A stretch of DNA of 64,000 bases, taken from assembly GCA_004154925.1 (NCBI GenBank), contig QJNS01000122.1:124001-188000 (forward strand). Reading direction: 5' to 3'. Within the stretch, counting starts at the first letter, position 1. Every line of letters starts with the position of its first letter. This stretch comes from Monosporascus cannonballus. Taxonomy: Eukaryota > Ascomycota > Sordariomycetes > Xylariales. The position numbers and the translations under genes are program-made. Shown piece by piece: positions 40,326 to 52,478 of the stretch. The notes below the pieces were generated by a model that worked only from the letters and a program-made list of their open reading frames with translations, was not told the DNA's origin and made no database searches.

Positions 40326-41236
40326 TAATTAATCAGAAATATATCGTATACCTCTTTTCGTTATTCGAAAATATCACTATATTGCTTAAATAAATAAGGT
40401 ATATTTAATTAATAAAATCGATTACACCTTAATATATATACACTTAAAAAACTATAAAAAGTTAATAAAATTGAAAAATAATAGCGTATATTCAAATTAA
40501 GCATATGTCGTTGAAAAAATATTTTTATTTATTATTTTATAATTCGAATCTAATAATATATACCTTTTAAATACAATTTTAAACACTCTTTAACGAATTT
40601 TAATAGATTTATAATTTTAAGAATTAACGGCAAAATATACGAGTTTTTTACGATAACTTGGTTTAACTACAAATAATTAATATATGGCTATAAGCTGTTA
40701 TCATTTTTAAATAAAAATAAAGCGAAAATAGCAATTTTCGATTTTTATTTTCAGATTTTAATTTATAAAATTTTACAAATATACATTTCGAATTTTCCCT
40801 ATTAAAATTTCGAAACTAAATAAATCGGCTTCATAAATAGAAACTTGTCGTCTATTAAATTTATAATATATTCGGCTTCCGAAAACATGAAAAATACTTT
40901 CGCGTTATTCTCGAAATATATATGTCGGAATTTTTTAAATACTTTAATATTTATCTTATTTTGAGAATAATTCTATTTCTTCGAATTCGAAAATATTACG
41001 ATTATTATTAAATTTATTAATTTTTCGCTGTTCGTATCTTTTATATTTTCGTAAATTCAGTTATATTTTACTATATTTAATAATATATCTTATTTATTTT
41101 CTTTAATCGAAATAATAATAAATTAAATATGAAACAATTATAATAAATTACGAAACAAATATAATGAAATTACCAAATTTTCTAAACATTATCCGTTATT
41201 TTTATTTTAATATTAAAAACTATATAATAATTAATA

Positions 41237-43102
41237 ACGTAATCTACAAGCGAAGCGCCCACACAAGCTAAGCGCCCACTTTAACCACCCCATTACACAT
41301 ATTCAGTTTCTTAATAACTATACTATACTTAAATTAATTAAAATTATTCGGAATAATTTTTATCAAATATATCTATTATTTCCTAACAAATACGCATATT
41401 ATATCCGGGCTTATTGTAGACGTTATAATTCCGTTCCTTTTTTATAACCCTTTTGCGATAATTACTTTCTACTATTATTTCCTATGTTAATTCGCTATTA
41501 CTCTTTTTCTCGGCCCAAAAAGCCTTCCCCTTTTAAAAAGTAAGTACTTCTTTTTTTTGGAAACGTTTATTTTTGATTTCTCGACATTTATTAAAAATAT
41601 AATTGGTTTCGCGAAAAAAGCCAATCATATTATTAAAAAAAACGACTTTATGCAATACATAATTTGTATTTTTAACTAAATAATTTACCCTTTCGATTAT
41701 AATTATCGGCGAACTACCTTAATAATTTATAATTTTATTTTTTAAATAATTAAATTGCGAAATTACTTTTTAAAGGTTTTAAGTATTTTGTGTTCGAAAT
41801 AAAAAGATAAAAATAAAAAGAAAACGGTAGGTATTCAAAAGGGTTATCGGATATCTAATTATAAAATAATATATTTAGAGTTTAATAAAATAAGGCCAAT
41901 ATTATGGAAACTGGCCTTAATATTTTCGGGAGTTATAAATATTTTAAACGTTTCGTAAAAACCGATAAAAAAATTTTCCTTAACGATATACGTATTATAA
42001 CGCCTTATAAAGTTTTCGATATAACGACTGTAAGCTCGTTTAAACAGAGAAAAATATATCATATTAAAAAATTAAAATTTATAAAAAATTAAGAAAATAT
42101 ATTGAACGTAATAATATCGTATTTCTTATAATATCCTTAAAATTTTATCGAATAATAACTTTCGTAACCGTTAAAAATAAAAAAAAATATTTAATAATTT
42201 TTTTACGTATTTCAATATATTCGTCAAAATATTTAACTTAATCTAAACTTAAAGCGTTTGTTATTTAGCTATTATTACTTACGGTAATTTTTTAATCGTA
42301 TAATATAAAATTATTACGGTATTAGAAAACAAAATAGTTTTTGCCTATTACGATAATATACGGAAAAAAGGCCCAGTTTTAAAAACCGATAGCTTAAATA
42401 ACTATAACTCATTTTTTACTGCTTTATTAAGCTTATCTAGGCCTTTTATACCTTTCGACGTTTGTAATTATTATGCTTAATGCTATTATTAGCCTTATTA
42501 AAAAGCCAGTTTCGTCGAAATTATATATATTCTTTTTCGAAATACCGTATTTCGTAATTATATTACGTACAAATTCGAATTATTTGTAAAATATTTTTAA
42601 ATCCTTACATATAACCCTTTTATAATCGATCTTTCGATTTAAATACATTTTCAACTTATTTTGCCGTTTAACGAAATTCGATATCCAGTTAACATCAACG
42701 TGTCCCACATTACGTTTACGTAAAAATATATTGGCCATATTTTTAACATTTTTAAGTCGGAAAAAAAAACGTTCGTAAATCGAAATCGAAAATATGTTCG
42801 ACAATAATTTGCTTTTCGGAATCGGTTAATTTTTGCAAATTAGGCGATATATCGCGTTATATAAATTTACCTTAGATTCGCTCGCGAAAAATTATTTTCG
42901 GAATAATATATATAATTGCAAGCTTTTGATAACCAATACGAAAGTTACGTTTTTTGGCCTAAATAACAAAATTTAATTATGCTTTTTTAAAAAGCTCAAA
43001 TATATTATTATATTAAAAAATATATAAGTAAAGTAAGGTAATTAAAAAGTTAAATCTAGATGGGCGTTTTACTTATGTGGGCGCTTCGTTTGTGGATTAC
43101 GT
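41237..43102 (-). mobile_element. Fot1/pogo-type Tc1-mariner DNA transposon, degenerate but with both ends
   Basis: The 1,866-base element has terminal inverted repeats beginning ACGTAATC(T/C)ACAA and a nearby GAAGCGCCCACA, found at the left end and inverted at the right. It is flanked by TA on both sides (41235-41236, 43103-43104). The size and TA target are those of Fot1-like elements. On the - strand, frames near 42,800-42,580 resemble the CENP-B/pogo DNA-binding region (NWISNFVKRQNKLKMYLNRK). A DETGF-like DDE motif follows near 42.5 kb. Frames at 42,062-41,859 match the conserved C-terminal region (LFKRAYSRYIEN, ITPENIKASFHN). Numerous stops and A/T-shifted residues show RIP. Transposase would have cut and pasted at TA; this copy cannot. 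Confidence 0.9.
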
Positions 43103-44749
43103 TAAAACATTTATTAAACCATATTTATATAAATATATCGACGGTAATAAAACGAAAATTATATTTTATGATATAACTTTTATTCTATTTATTTATTTTT
43201 ATATCCGTGTTTGAATTTATTTATACGATAATTTTGCGTAAATCGTTTTTTATAATAATAACTAAACTTTTTAATAATAACTTCACGTTAATCGTACGAC
43301 ATTATGGGCCGAAATAAATTAAACGCGTATTTTCATTTTCAAGCCATTTTTTTCGATTTATTCGAATTATCGAAAATAATAAAGTTTTATATAACGGTAA
43401 ATTACGTTTTAATATGTGTATCGTTGTTTTTCGATTAAAAAATATTTTTATATTTTATCATATAGCCGAATTTAATATACTTTTTTTCGATAATTTTAGC
43501 GAAATAAAATAAATTCTGTTTTAAAGTTTTTTACGACCTTTTAAGCCGAACGAACTTATAATGGTTAATATTTATTCCGCGATAAAAAATTCTTTTTATA
43601 AAATCTTACTCTTTTTCACTGAATTCAGATATTTTAATTACACTAATTTTATTAAATTTTTATTTTAAAACGTATTTAAACGTATTCGTCTATTCTTTAA
43701 AAACATTTTAAAATTAATATTAAATGGCTTTTATATAATCGAATTTCATAATTATATAAAATAAATATTTTAGAAAAAGGTTTTTTAAATATTTAAATTC
43801 TTAAAAATTACCATAATTTATAATAAAATTGATATATTAATTTATATTTGTTCTAGAATTGAAGCTTCTATTTCTAACCTTATATAAATAAATTTTTAAA
43901 ATTAATAAAAAATATATATATCGACGATTTGTTGTGTTTTTTTAACTTTTCGAAATTACTTCGAAAAATATAATATGTTTATTCAAAATTGGAAAAGATA
44001 TTTTACATAAAAATATAAATCTTTTGAAATAATATTTTTAATTATTTTTTGAAAATTATTACGATAGGTTTATTATTTTAATTATAAATTCTTTGCCTTT
44101 TTCAAAAATCTATTTAATATATATTATACCCAATAAATTAATCAGTTTATCAATATTAATTTTATAATCAATATAATCTAATTTTTTGCTTTTATATTAA
44201 ACATCGTTAGTAGATTAATCGTTTAAAATATTTTAGTAATTTCCAATATCTTTATTTAGTTTATCGATTATATTAATCAGTAATAAAATCGAGTAAATAA
44301 TTATGTTTTTATACGTGATGTTTCGTTTTTTAGGTAAATACCTTTACGATTTTTTTAAAAAAATTTTAATACTGTTTTATCTTATTTTATAATGTAAGCT
44401 TAAACGTTTATCGGCAAATATATATTAAGTTTTTTTTAATAATTCAACTTTTTTTATTTTAAAATAAATATACAATTATAGTGAATGGTATATTTTACGA
44501 CCTTTTGATGGGATAATATTTTTTATCGTTATTTTTTATATTGTTTCGAATATATTTGAATTATATAGAATATAAATTTCTTTATCGGTTTGCATAAAGT
44601 CGTTTATTATAACTTAAGTCGGAAAACGCATTACTTTATGCCTGTTAATAATTACGTTATTTAAAAAACTAAAAAGATTTAAAAATGTAAATATATAAAT
44701 AAAATAATAACCGAATAATTATACACCATTTTAAAAATAAATAAATTAG

Positions 44750-44885
44750 TAAATCTTTATCTAGATTTTATATATCTTGGCCCGGATATAGAATTTTGTA
44801 GTTGTTCTAAACAGGTAGATCGGCGACTGGTCGTCGATATTTAGCCGTACCTTCTATGTTTTATTTCCTTACATTAGGTTAATGG
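44750..44885 (+). repeat. Fragment of the ~850-bp repeat (third copy)
   Basis: It shares TCGGCGACTGGTCGTCGATA and GCCGTACCTTCTAT with the copies at 5.9 and 7.7 kb, then diverges. It is short and lightly mutated. Confidence 0.55.
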
Positions 44886-45556
44886 TTGATTAGTAATAAT
44901 ATTAAGATTGATCTAGGTAGAAAGGGTTACGGTTAGCATTAATGCGGTTATTTTAATAAATAATTATTTTTGTTTTTACTTAAAATATTCGAATTGTTTT
45001 TATTACCTTAGTACTTTTAACTTTATACTAGAATATTTCTATCTTTTAATAATAAAGAATTTGTGTAAGGAAATAGAAAGAACTAGCTATTCCGCTACAT
45101 GATCTAAAAGGTTAGCAGTTTCAACGCTAAAGTGCGTTAGAAGTTCTTATCCGCGCTTAACTAGGAAACGCTCCGAGGCTTATTTTCTTACAATTTGCTG
45201 TTATTTTTGAAAAAGATCTAGTTTGTTAACAGCTATACGTAATGCCTTTTACGCTCATTTTTTCTTACGTTTTAAACGATTTTTTTATTAAGAATTTTTA
45301 TTAAGCTTTAAATAGTTTAAGAACGTTACAAGAATTACCGTAACGAATATATTGCGTATATTTTTAGAAATCGCCAAAATTTTATATTTTACTTTTTTTC
45401 ACAATAGAAATAATAATATATAATAAAATTTAAATAAACGATTTATTTTAATAAAAAAAGAGTTAATACGTTTGCTTATATAAGCTTTTTTGATACGACC
45501 GAATATGGTAAATTAAAAAGGAAAAGAAATTTATTAAGTATAAAATTTTCGAAATG

Positions 45557-45680
45557 TGTCATAATTCTAAGTAGTACCTAGTAGGTATATAGAGCAGAAC
45601 AAGGCGATTAGTGCTCGAGCTGACAACGTTCCACTTTTAGTGGTGTAATGGCTAGACTCTTGTTCTTCTGTGCTGTAATA
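45557..45680. mobile_element. 124-bp solo LTR, inverted copy
   Basis: This is the inverted partner of 20,457-20,580: same length, and the core GTGGTGTAATGGCTAGACTC is kept. Flanks are AAATG on the left and GAACG on the right, which would be the same 5-base duplication if the left copy took one G-to-A and one C-to-T change. Confidence 0.75.
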
Positions 45681-45904
45681 GAACGAAAATTTTAAGAAAA
45701 AAAGATTATGTTATAATTTAATTGGTTTAGCAAGCTTAAAGATGATCGGAGCAAAAAAAAATAGATTTAACATAAGAACTAATTACGTAATAAGTTTAAC
45801 ATTTTTAAAAATTTTGATATTTTAAGCTTTTTGAACGATATAAAGGAGATTAAGTAACTTAAAAGATTTAAAGAGTTAGGCTGTTCAAGCATTTTGATTT
45901 TAAA

Positions 45905-46099
45905 AAAGAATATATATATTTATTATTTCTTTAATTTAAATAGTAACAGTTTGTAATAATCAATTGTGATTTAAGATATTTTTAGTACTACAAAACGTAA
46001 ATAGTGATTATATCCCTTACTTAGAATTTTACGATATTTCTGTTAATATAAACTGGTACAACATAGATTAAATAGTTAATTAAGCTCTTAGCATTCATA
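45905..46099 (+). repeat. Gypsy-family LTR fragment (3' part)
   Basis: The text TTATTATTTCTTTAATTTAAATAG, a TTTTTAGTACTACAAAACGTAA stretch and AATATAAACTGGTACAAC follow the LTR of Gypsy copy 2 in order, ending near GCATTCATA. No internal region follows, so it is a solo or truncated LTR. Confidence 0.6.
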
Positions 46100-46599
46100 T
46101 TATATCGAATTAAGAAGTGGAATAGGAATAAAAATTTAGCAGAATAACTTAAAAGGTATTAATATTTTATACGTATTTGAATTAATAGAACTTTAAAGTA
46201 TAATAATGTAATAAACTAGTTTAATATAAAGAAACTCGTAGTATAATATATAAAACGATAAATAAAAATATGAAATAATGGTTTCATATTTAAAGTTATA
46301 AAATAATATATAGTTATACACGTTGTTTTATATATATATAATATTATTCGAATTATATTAGCTTAATTCTAATTAATAACAATATTTAAACAAATGTATT
46401 TTATACTATATAAGTATATAAAAATAGTATTAAACTGACTAAATATACTAATAAAAATTTTTTGGCTTAATATAATAATAAATAACTATATTAATCTAGG
46501 AAAAAAATTTTGGTTTATAAAGTTTGGTTCTAATTTGGTTAACTAGATGTATATATAACGATATTGTAGTACAGGGTTAGAATTACATTATTATAAATT

Positions 46600-47264
46600 A
46601 TTCGGCTTGGAGCAAATTGCCTTGCGGGTAAACAGCTGCCTTCTCAACCTCTCTATCAAACATGTCTACTGAGCACGGCATGGGATGCGGCGGAGTAGTT
46701 CGGGATGCATGGACTTGCGAGGTTCTCAGTACCAGGTATGAGGGGGATTACAACATATCGGCTGGAAGCCCCACTCCGCCGTCGTATGCCAAATCCGGAA
46801 CCTTTGGGTTGGACGGGGCGTTGCCAGGAGTCAGGATTGAAGACGCACAGACCACAATAAGTGTCACAAATGCCTCCACTAGCAGTGGATAGAGAGGAAT
46901 TGATTTCAATGGCACTAAGAATAACACCAAAGTCGGGCCAGGCACCATCAACAACACCACCAGACGCCCTTGGAATCCTGACATCAATACACAACAGCGC
47001 CTGAGAATCTTTGCCATACACCTGTGTGCGTCATGCACGCGCCATAGCCTCGCTCTTCCCCTTTCATATCTTCAACAAATAATTGGCGGGGTCCGCTTCT
47101 ACTGTATCCCAATCCCCCCGACGACCCTGAATTTCAAGGCCCCTCCATCGCGATTTGCGATCCGCATTCAGCCTTGTCTGCCCCTCCAAATCCATTCATA
47201 AAGCATCTGACATCTGGGTCTGGTCTCTTCCCGGGGCAACCAAGAATATCGCATAGGTCATGAT
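46600..47264. other. Repeat/gene boundary and upstream region of the CK2 beta gene; no firm gene
   Basis: AT-rich repeat sequence ends near 46,600 and balanced sequence starts. Overlapping frames of 76 aa (+, 46662-46892) and 96 to 121 aa (-, 46656-47038) exist. None shows a recognisable domain; one - strand frame is hydrophobic. The last 200 bases before 47265 contain pyrimidine-rich runs, as expected of a leader. I call no gene here. Confidence 0.5.
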
Positions 47265-48340
47265 ATGATGTCTTCGTCATCAGGGACCCCGGAGTCATGG
47301 ATCTCTTCCTTCTGCTCGCTGCTAGGCCACGAATACTTCGCAGAGGTCTCGGAGGAGTTTATCGAGGACGACTTCAACTTGACTGGTTTGCAGACCCAAG
47401 TGGCTATGTATAAAGAAGCCTTGGAGGTGTGTGCATCGGATTACCGCCTTACGGACGGTTGAAGTCCCATTCACTAACGGTTTGTTTTTGCCCTTAGATG
47501 ATTCTCGATGTCGAACCCGAGGAGGACGAGGACGAGGACGAGGAGGAAGACGATGAAGAAGACGAATCTATAGAAGGCGTCGATAGAGTACGAAGCAGCG
47601 AACGCCGGCACCACAGTCGTATGGCTAGCGACCTCTCCGTCATAGAATCTTCAGCCGAAATGCTATATGGGCTAATTCACCAACGCTTCATCTGCTCTCG
47701 AGCTGGCATTCAACAGATGTCGGAGAAGTACGAGCTTGGTCACTTCGGCGTGTGCCCTCGTAGCTACTGCGAGCAGGCACGAACACTCCCAGTCGGTCTA
47801 TCTGATGTACCCGGCGAGGAGACCGTCAAACTCTTCTGTCCTTCTTGTCTCGATGTCTACGTTCCGCCCAACAGCCGATTCCAGACGGTCGACGGCGCCT
47901 TTTTCGGACGCACGTTTGGTGCTCTGTTTCTACTCACCTTCCCGGAATACGACCTTACCAAGCGAGGTGCTGACGTACTAGCCGGCGCGCGCGTAACCGA
48001 GGAGGACAAAGAGTCGTTGCTGAACGGCATGTACTCGTGCAACATCGCCCCTGGTCTGGGAGGCGGCAAGATCTACGAGCCACGAATCTACGGGTTCCGA
48101 GTATCAGAAATTGCCCGATCGGGCCCCCGGATGCAGTGGCTGAGAGATAAGCCGGACGACATAACAGAACTCGATGAGGCACGTCGCTTTGCGGAGGAAC
48201 ACCCCGACAGCGAAGATGATGACGAAAGCATGAATCTGAATGGCCGCCCAATCAGGAGGCTTCGGCAACAGCGAAGAAGGAATGCTCACGGAGGAAGTCC
48301 GATGGCTATAGAGCCCAACGGAGCCGAATCCGGTTTCTAG
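47265..48340 (+). CDS. ckb1: Casein kinase 2 regulatory (beta) subunit
   Basis: Two exons, 47265-47426 and 47498-48340, give 334 aa; the 71-base intron begins GTGTGT and ends CCCTTAG. The product is the regulatory subunit of the CK2 holoenzyme, which dimerises through a zinc ribbon and docks the catalytic alpha subunits. The N-terminus has the family signature (SWISSFCSLLGHEYFAEVSEEFIEDDFNLTGL). An extended Glu/Asp run at about residues 60-78 follows, as in several fungal and yeast beta subunits. The zinc ribbon uses C140, C145, C168 and C171, with the hallmark LPVGLSD between them, and then SRFQTVDGAFFGRTF and an FPEYDL segment. The C-terminal tail is basic and low in complexity. The first ATG in the leader (47260) is followed at once by a stop, so the ATG at 47265 is chosen. 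It is a housekeeping gene only about 0.7 kb from the repeat block, and it looks intact. Confidence 0.95.
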
Positions 48341-50592
48341 GGAGATATCGGCCGTGGTAGAACCCTTAAAGGAAAACTACTGTGTTGGTGAATCCGTACC
48401 GGGCACCACTTCGCTCTATTCCGGCGTCCCCTTATCAACGCACTGTCTCTATAGCGGGCGGAACGACGAGCAGCGGCGCCATCTTATACACCCCAACAGG
48501 TTTGGTTACGATGACGACGACAGGGACCAAACCTCATGAACTTGACTGCCGTGAACCACCACTTCCCCCCACCTCTGCATACTTGGCGTTTATCCGTCCT
48601 GTCTTGCGGAGTTCGTTTCTGGAATGACCTCACTCTAGTCTGGGTAGCATCTGGTGGAAGGTGTCGGCGGGCAATATACACTTAGGACCCCCTAGCCTGT
48701 TGAATAGGACGGAGGTGCAGGAACAGAGCCGTAACGCTTCTGGACTCATCAGAAGTCGAGAAATATAGACGCCCCTTGCGGGTTGTGTTTCGCGCACATT
48801 TAATTGACAAGTTGACAAGCCGTTCAATGACGGTATCGATGCATCTCACTGTTGCAATGAATCCAAGGGATTTCCATACAAACTGTAATCTAGGTACTTA
48901 GCCATCCAGCATCAGACCGGGCAAGTAAATAGAATCAAGAGATGCGCCATAGCTTCCTGATGCCCCCTCGCGTAATACCATGCGCGTCAACTGTGGGTGT
49001 ACGTAGAACCTAGAGCTAGGCAGAGTAATGTAGAATCAACATAGTTGGACGAACATCGACAAAGCGCCGCAATCCCCCATTTTACAGCCGGCCTCTGGGA
49101 TGTCTGGCGCGTGTTAGCCCTTCGCGGCCGGTTCACTGAGGATATGTCCGGGACCATTCTTCGCCATCAAAACTCACCCGTCGTGCCACAAGGCTGCATT
49201 AACCTCCCGATAAAACCTCGATAGTAATGATATGCCCGCAACTCGGGAAGATACCTCGCCACACCAGACTTCAGAGGTCGGACAACGACGTTGCCGGATC
49301 GCACGCTGGCCTGTTGCTAGTGAGAGACGGTTCGCGGAATGGGCGGAATAGAATAGGATACCCCGAGTCGCGGACGTCTGGTTATTGGGTACTAATGTGT
49401 ACCTGGGCTTCAAACCTCCGAAGATCGACAGGAGGTTCTCCGGATTGGAGGTGGATGCGGGCCAAGTCAGAGCGTACGCCCCTGTTCCGGCGAAGGTAGT
49501 CTATCTCCATGGTTTGGAGAGCAGGTGGGCTGTGCAATCTGTGTGCTTCGTCTATCAGTACCCATTGCCTACTTGGGCTGCAAGCCAAGTGCAAGGCATT
49601 TAGCGTGCGCGTCCATGCACAAGGTGGTGGGGGGAGACGTTCCCGTCCTAGCTTCTGGACTATATTGCATACTGTGCTTCGTTCGTCGCGCATCGGACCG
49701 TGGATGGCTCGAAATACCGCCTGCCGCAGTCTACTTGGGAGTTGGATTGTCAAGTTGTTCGGCAATCCGGCGTTTGCGGATCATGTCCGGCAGTCCCGAC
49801 ATATGTGAGTCAAGTAGTGCAAGCTGGGCATCAGGAGCCTCTCTCCTCCATGTTGACTATTGATCCCGAATCAGAATGAGACAGCCGTTTCGTCTCCATA
49901 GTTATATTCCGCATCAGAATGAGCATCATTCACGTGATACCGTGGCATGGGGCGCGAGAAGCACGCAACCATGGATTTTAGTCCGGCCGGGGCCGCCGGG
50001 GCCGGCGGTGCCGCAGGCCTGGGCTGGTTCGAGTTATACGAAGTACATGCTACACACAGTAGCGTAGCTGCAGAGCATTTTCCCGATTTACCCACATGGT
50101 GGTTTAGTATTGATTCCAGACATCGAAATCTAAAGAATACCACCAAATAATAAGTATTTGCGGGATACTTGCCCTGCTAACACTCACTATCCCCTCGGGC
50201 GCTATCAGGTCACACGGTAACCGGTAGCTGCATTTTGGGTCTAGCTCTGGAATAAAGGAAATTTCGATACCGAGTCAAATAACAACAGAGCGACGTTTTA
50301 TGTACTGCACTGCTGTTTAAATTAACGTCATTGCCACTACCGGTTACTGGTGACCTTACGGCGCCCCAGGAGATTGTCAAGGATAGATACGTGAGGAATC
50401 CTTGGCAGAATAATGCTTTCCATTGTGTGACAGCTCCGAACTTTCCGAGGCCATAGAGAAAAAGAAGCTGAAGCCTAATGGTCTTATCACTATATGTGCT
50501 CTCCTCCACCGCCTCCCCCCACGCCCCCGCCCAGTGGGTAAAGTATGAATGGTTAGGCGGATTCATGAATATTCTTACTTGGTATAGTCTAC

Positions 50593-50672
50593 CAGGTCGT
50601 GATCCGAATAATTGACACACTTTTGGATAGCCCATCCTAAGGACAGGTGTCAATTATTTTGACCACGACCTG
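50593..50672. repeat. Imperfect 25-bp inverted repeat (stem-loop)
   Basis: CAGGTCGTG...AATAATTGACA at 50593-50615 pairs with TGTCAATTATT...CACGACCTG at 50648-50672, about 21 of 25 positions, with a loop of some 30 bases. It could be the ends of a small palindromic element or a structured transcript. No target duplication was identified. Confidence 0.6.
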
Positions 50673-52478
50673 TCTACTTGCTTGATGGTTGCTGTGTTTT
50701 TACATCAGCCGTAATTAAAATTTCGGGCCTACTATGCCAATAATTATTCAGGAGCGTGGTCCCAAGTTGGGAGGACCGGTTTGACGCGATACTAAGTACC
50801 TAGTTCTCGCTGATCCAACAATACAGACCCCACCGCATGGCAGGCGTTACCTAGGAAGCCGTGTCCGGTACATCAGCTTGACCCAATGAGTCTTCCGTCA
50901 GTCATTCCTTTTGCAGGCTTCATAAAGCCTGAGGCCAATTAGCTCGGGCCCGGCATGTGAGGCGCGGTTGAGCATGTCATCCCTCCAGATCTCAACTGAG
51001 TACCGTCCCCTTCGTGGACACTTCCAAGAAACTCAGTTTCAACTTTTGTGTGTCCCATGTCTCACCCACCAGATGGGTTGCTTTACATTCAAAATACCTC
51101 CCTGCACGCGGCGCTAGCGGTGGAGCCCTGCAAGCCTTATCTTACTTGCCGGCATGACGCAAGGCAGAGGTCGCCCTCAATGCAGGGGAATTGGACCGTC
51201 ATGGCAATTATGATAATGATATTATGGTGAACTTGTCTTCAGCCACATGACCCGCCTCAGCTCTATGGTCGATTAGTAGCATCTTGCCCACGACTATCGG
51301 CATGCCGCCGGCGAGTTGAGTCACCGCTGCAGGATATTGTGTGCCATGTATCGTCCCATCGGCCCAAGAGAATGGAGAGAATGGTTGAAATACTCTTGCC
51401 ACTTGCCTTATCGACGACACTACCTGACATCAATTCATCACGACTAAAGAGCTGCTAGAAGCAGGGCAGCCATATCGCGACTGAATCATCATGCCAGTCT
51501 TCGTTGACGAAAGCAAATCTCCAACGCTAATGTCGGAGCTAATGGTACAATGGGCGTAATAAACGCCACACAACGCGGGATTGAAAATAAACGTCAAGGC
51601 TTGGTGCCTAGGCGAGTACTAACCGTTTCCGGCGGTTTGTTTCTCACGTGGGGTGGATGCACACTCCCTCTGCCCGTGTCGTTATATCGAATCAAACTGC
51701 ATATCAGCGTAAGAAGAAGATTCTAAGACAGACGAACAAGTCCTAGGGCGCTTTTGAAAGTTGAAGATGGAGAAAGCAGGACTAGGCTCTCGATGGCTCC
51801 GGCCTTTTCTACCTTTTTTTGTAGGCCGTTTGGGAGCAATCTCAGGCCAGGCCCAAGATACCGAGACAGCCTTCGCCATGAGCTGCATCCGTAGCTTTAG
51901 GCCAAACCTGGGAAGTTGTGAAGGGGGAGAAGTACTGTAGCATGTCCACAATACCTCCAAAGGGCAAACGCGTACCATAAAGGGGAGGATGATGGCGCTT
52001 ATTGTACCTAGTTAATTAAGGGTGTAGTTGGTGGCCGACTTAAGACCGACAGATGTGAGTACCCAAAATTTTTCGTTGGACTGATTTATAATCACTGACC
52101 CCCCTGCGATGCAAGATATTGGCAAACTCATAATAATAATAAATCCCGTTAAACACGGCGTTCCTTCTTGCCAATTTAGGCTTTGATCCTCTCTGGCACT
52201 CGTCCTTCGCCTCTTCCCCGGTCATTCTTTCTCTCCGACTCCAGTTTTTAGCCATACAAGTTGCCCTAGGAATTAATAGTCCTATTCGTATTCTTTTACA
52301 AATATTGTCTTTCCATTTACGTCCATACCTTAAGAGAATTCGGTACCATCTCGCCAAATCAACTGTCGCTGCATAGATCCACGGTGCCGCTTTCGGTGTC
52401 TAGTATCAATTGATTGTCTTCAAAGTAGTATCGCCTCCAATTTATATCATCCTTCGTGTCATTTGCATAAAGGGGATT

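Larger units (their letters stand above)
1840..46600. repeat. Large RIP-mutated AT-rich heterochromatin-like block of nested transposons
   Basis: Over about 44.7 kb the sequence is dominated by A and T, with TpA everywhere, few CpA or TpG, yet many surviving CpG. Six-frame translation gives almost no open frame above 100 codons. Recognisable transposon proteins are riddled with stops and with changes such as Cys to Tyr and Asp to Asn. This is the pattern known for repeat-induced point mutation in ascomycetes, which turns C to T preferentially before A. Transposon-related features that can be resolved are listed separately. Stretches I could not assign are roughly 1.84-4.7, 8.44-11.7, 12.0-19.4, 20.6-21.0, 40.3-41.2, 43.1-44.7 and 46.1-46.6 kb. 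They contain no intact gene that I can see. Confidence 0.93.

Noticed and set aside
45085..45175. tRNA-like stretch: possible anticodon stem TTAGC.../GCTAA with loop GTTTCAA and a B-box-like GTTCTTATCC
   Set aside because: Acceptor and T-arm pairing could not be built, and no clear A-box was found. At most a decayed tRNA or tRNA-derived element; tRNAscan-SE would decide.
1840..46600. CRISPR array, bacterial operon or mitochondrial insertion
   Set aside because: No regularly spaced identical repeats, no ribosome-binding-site-led genes, and the AT richness is explained by RIP with recognisable nuclear transposons.
46656..47038. 121-aa and 96-aa - strand ORFs before the CK2 beta gene
   Set aside because: No homology recognised; they overlap each other and a + strand frame.
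49382..49863. Overlapping ORFs of 99-127 aa on both strands
   Set aside because: Mutually overlapping, no recognisable family, no splice-consistent extension; probably chance in GC-balanced sequence.
50210..50653. 147-aa - strand ORF
   Set aside because: Lacks any recognisable domain and overlaps the inverted repeat; not called.
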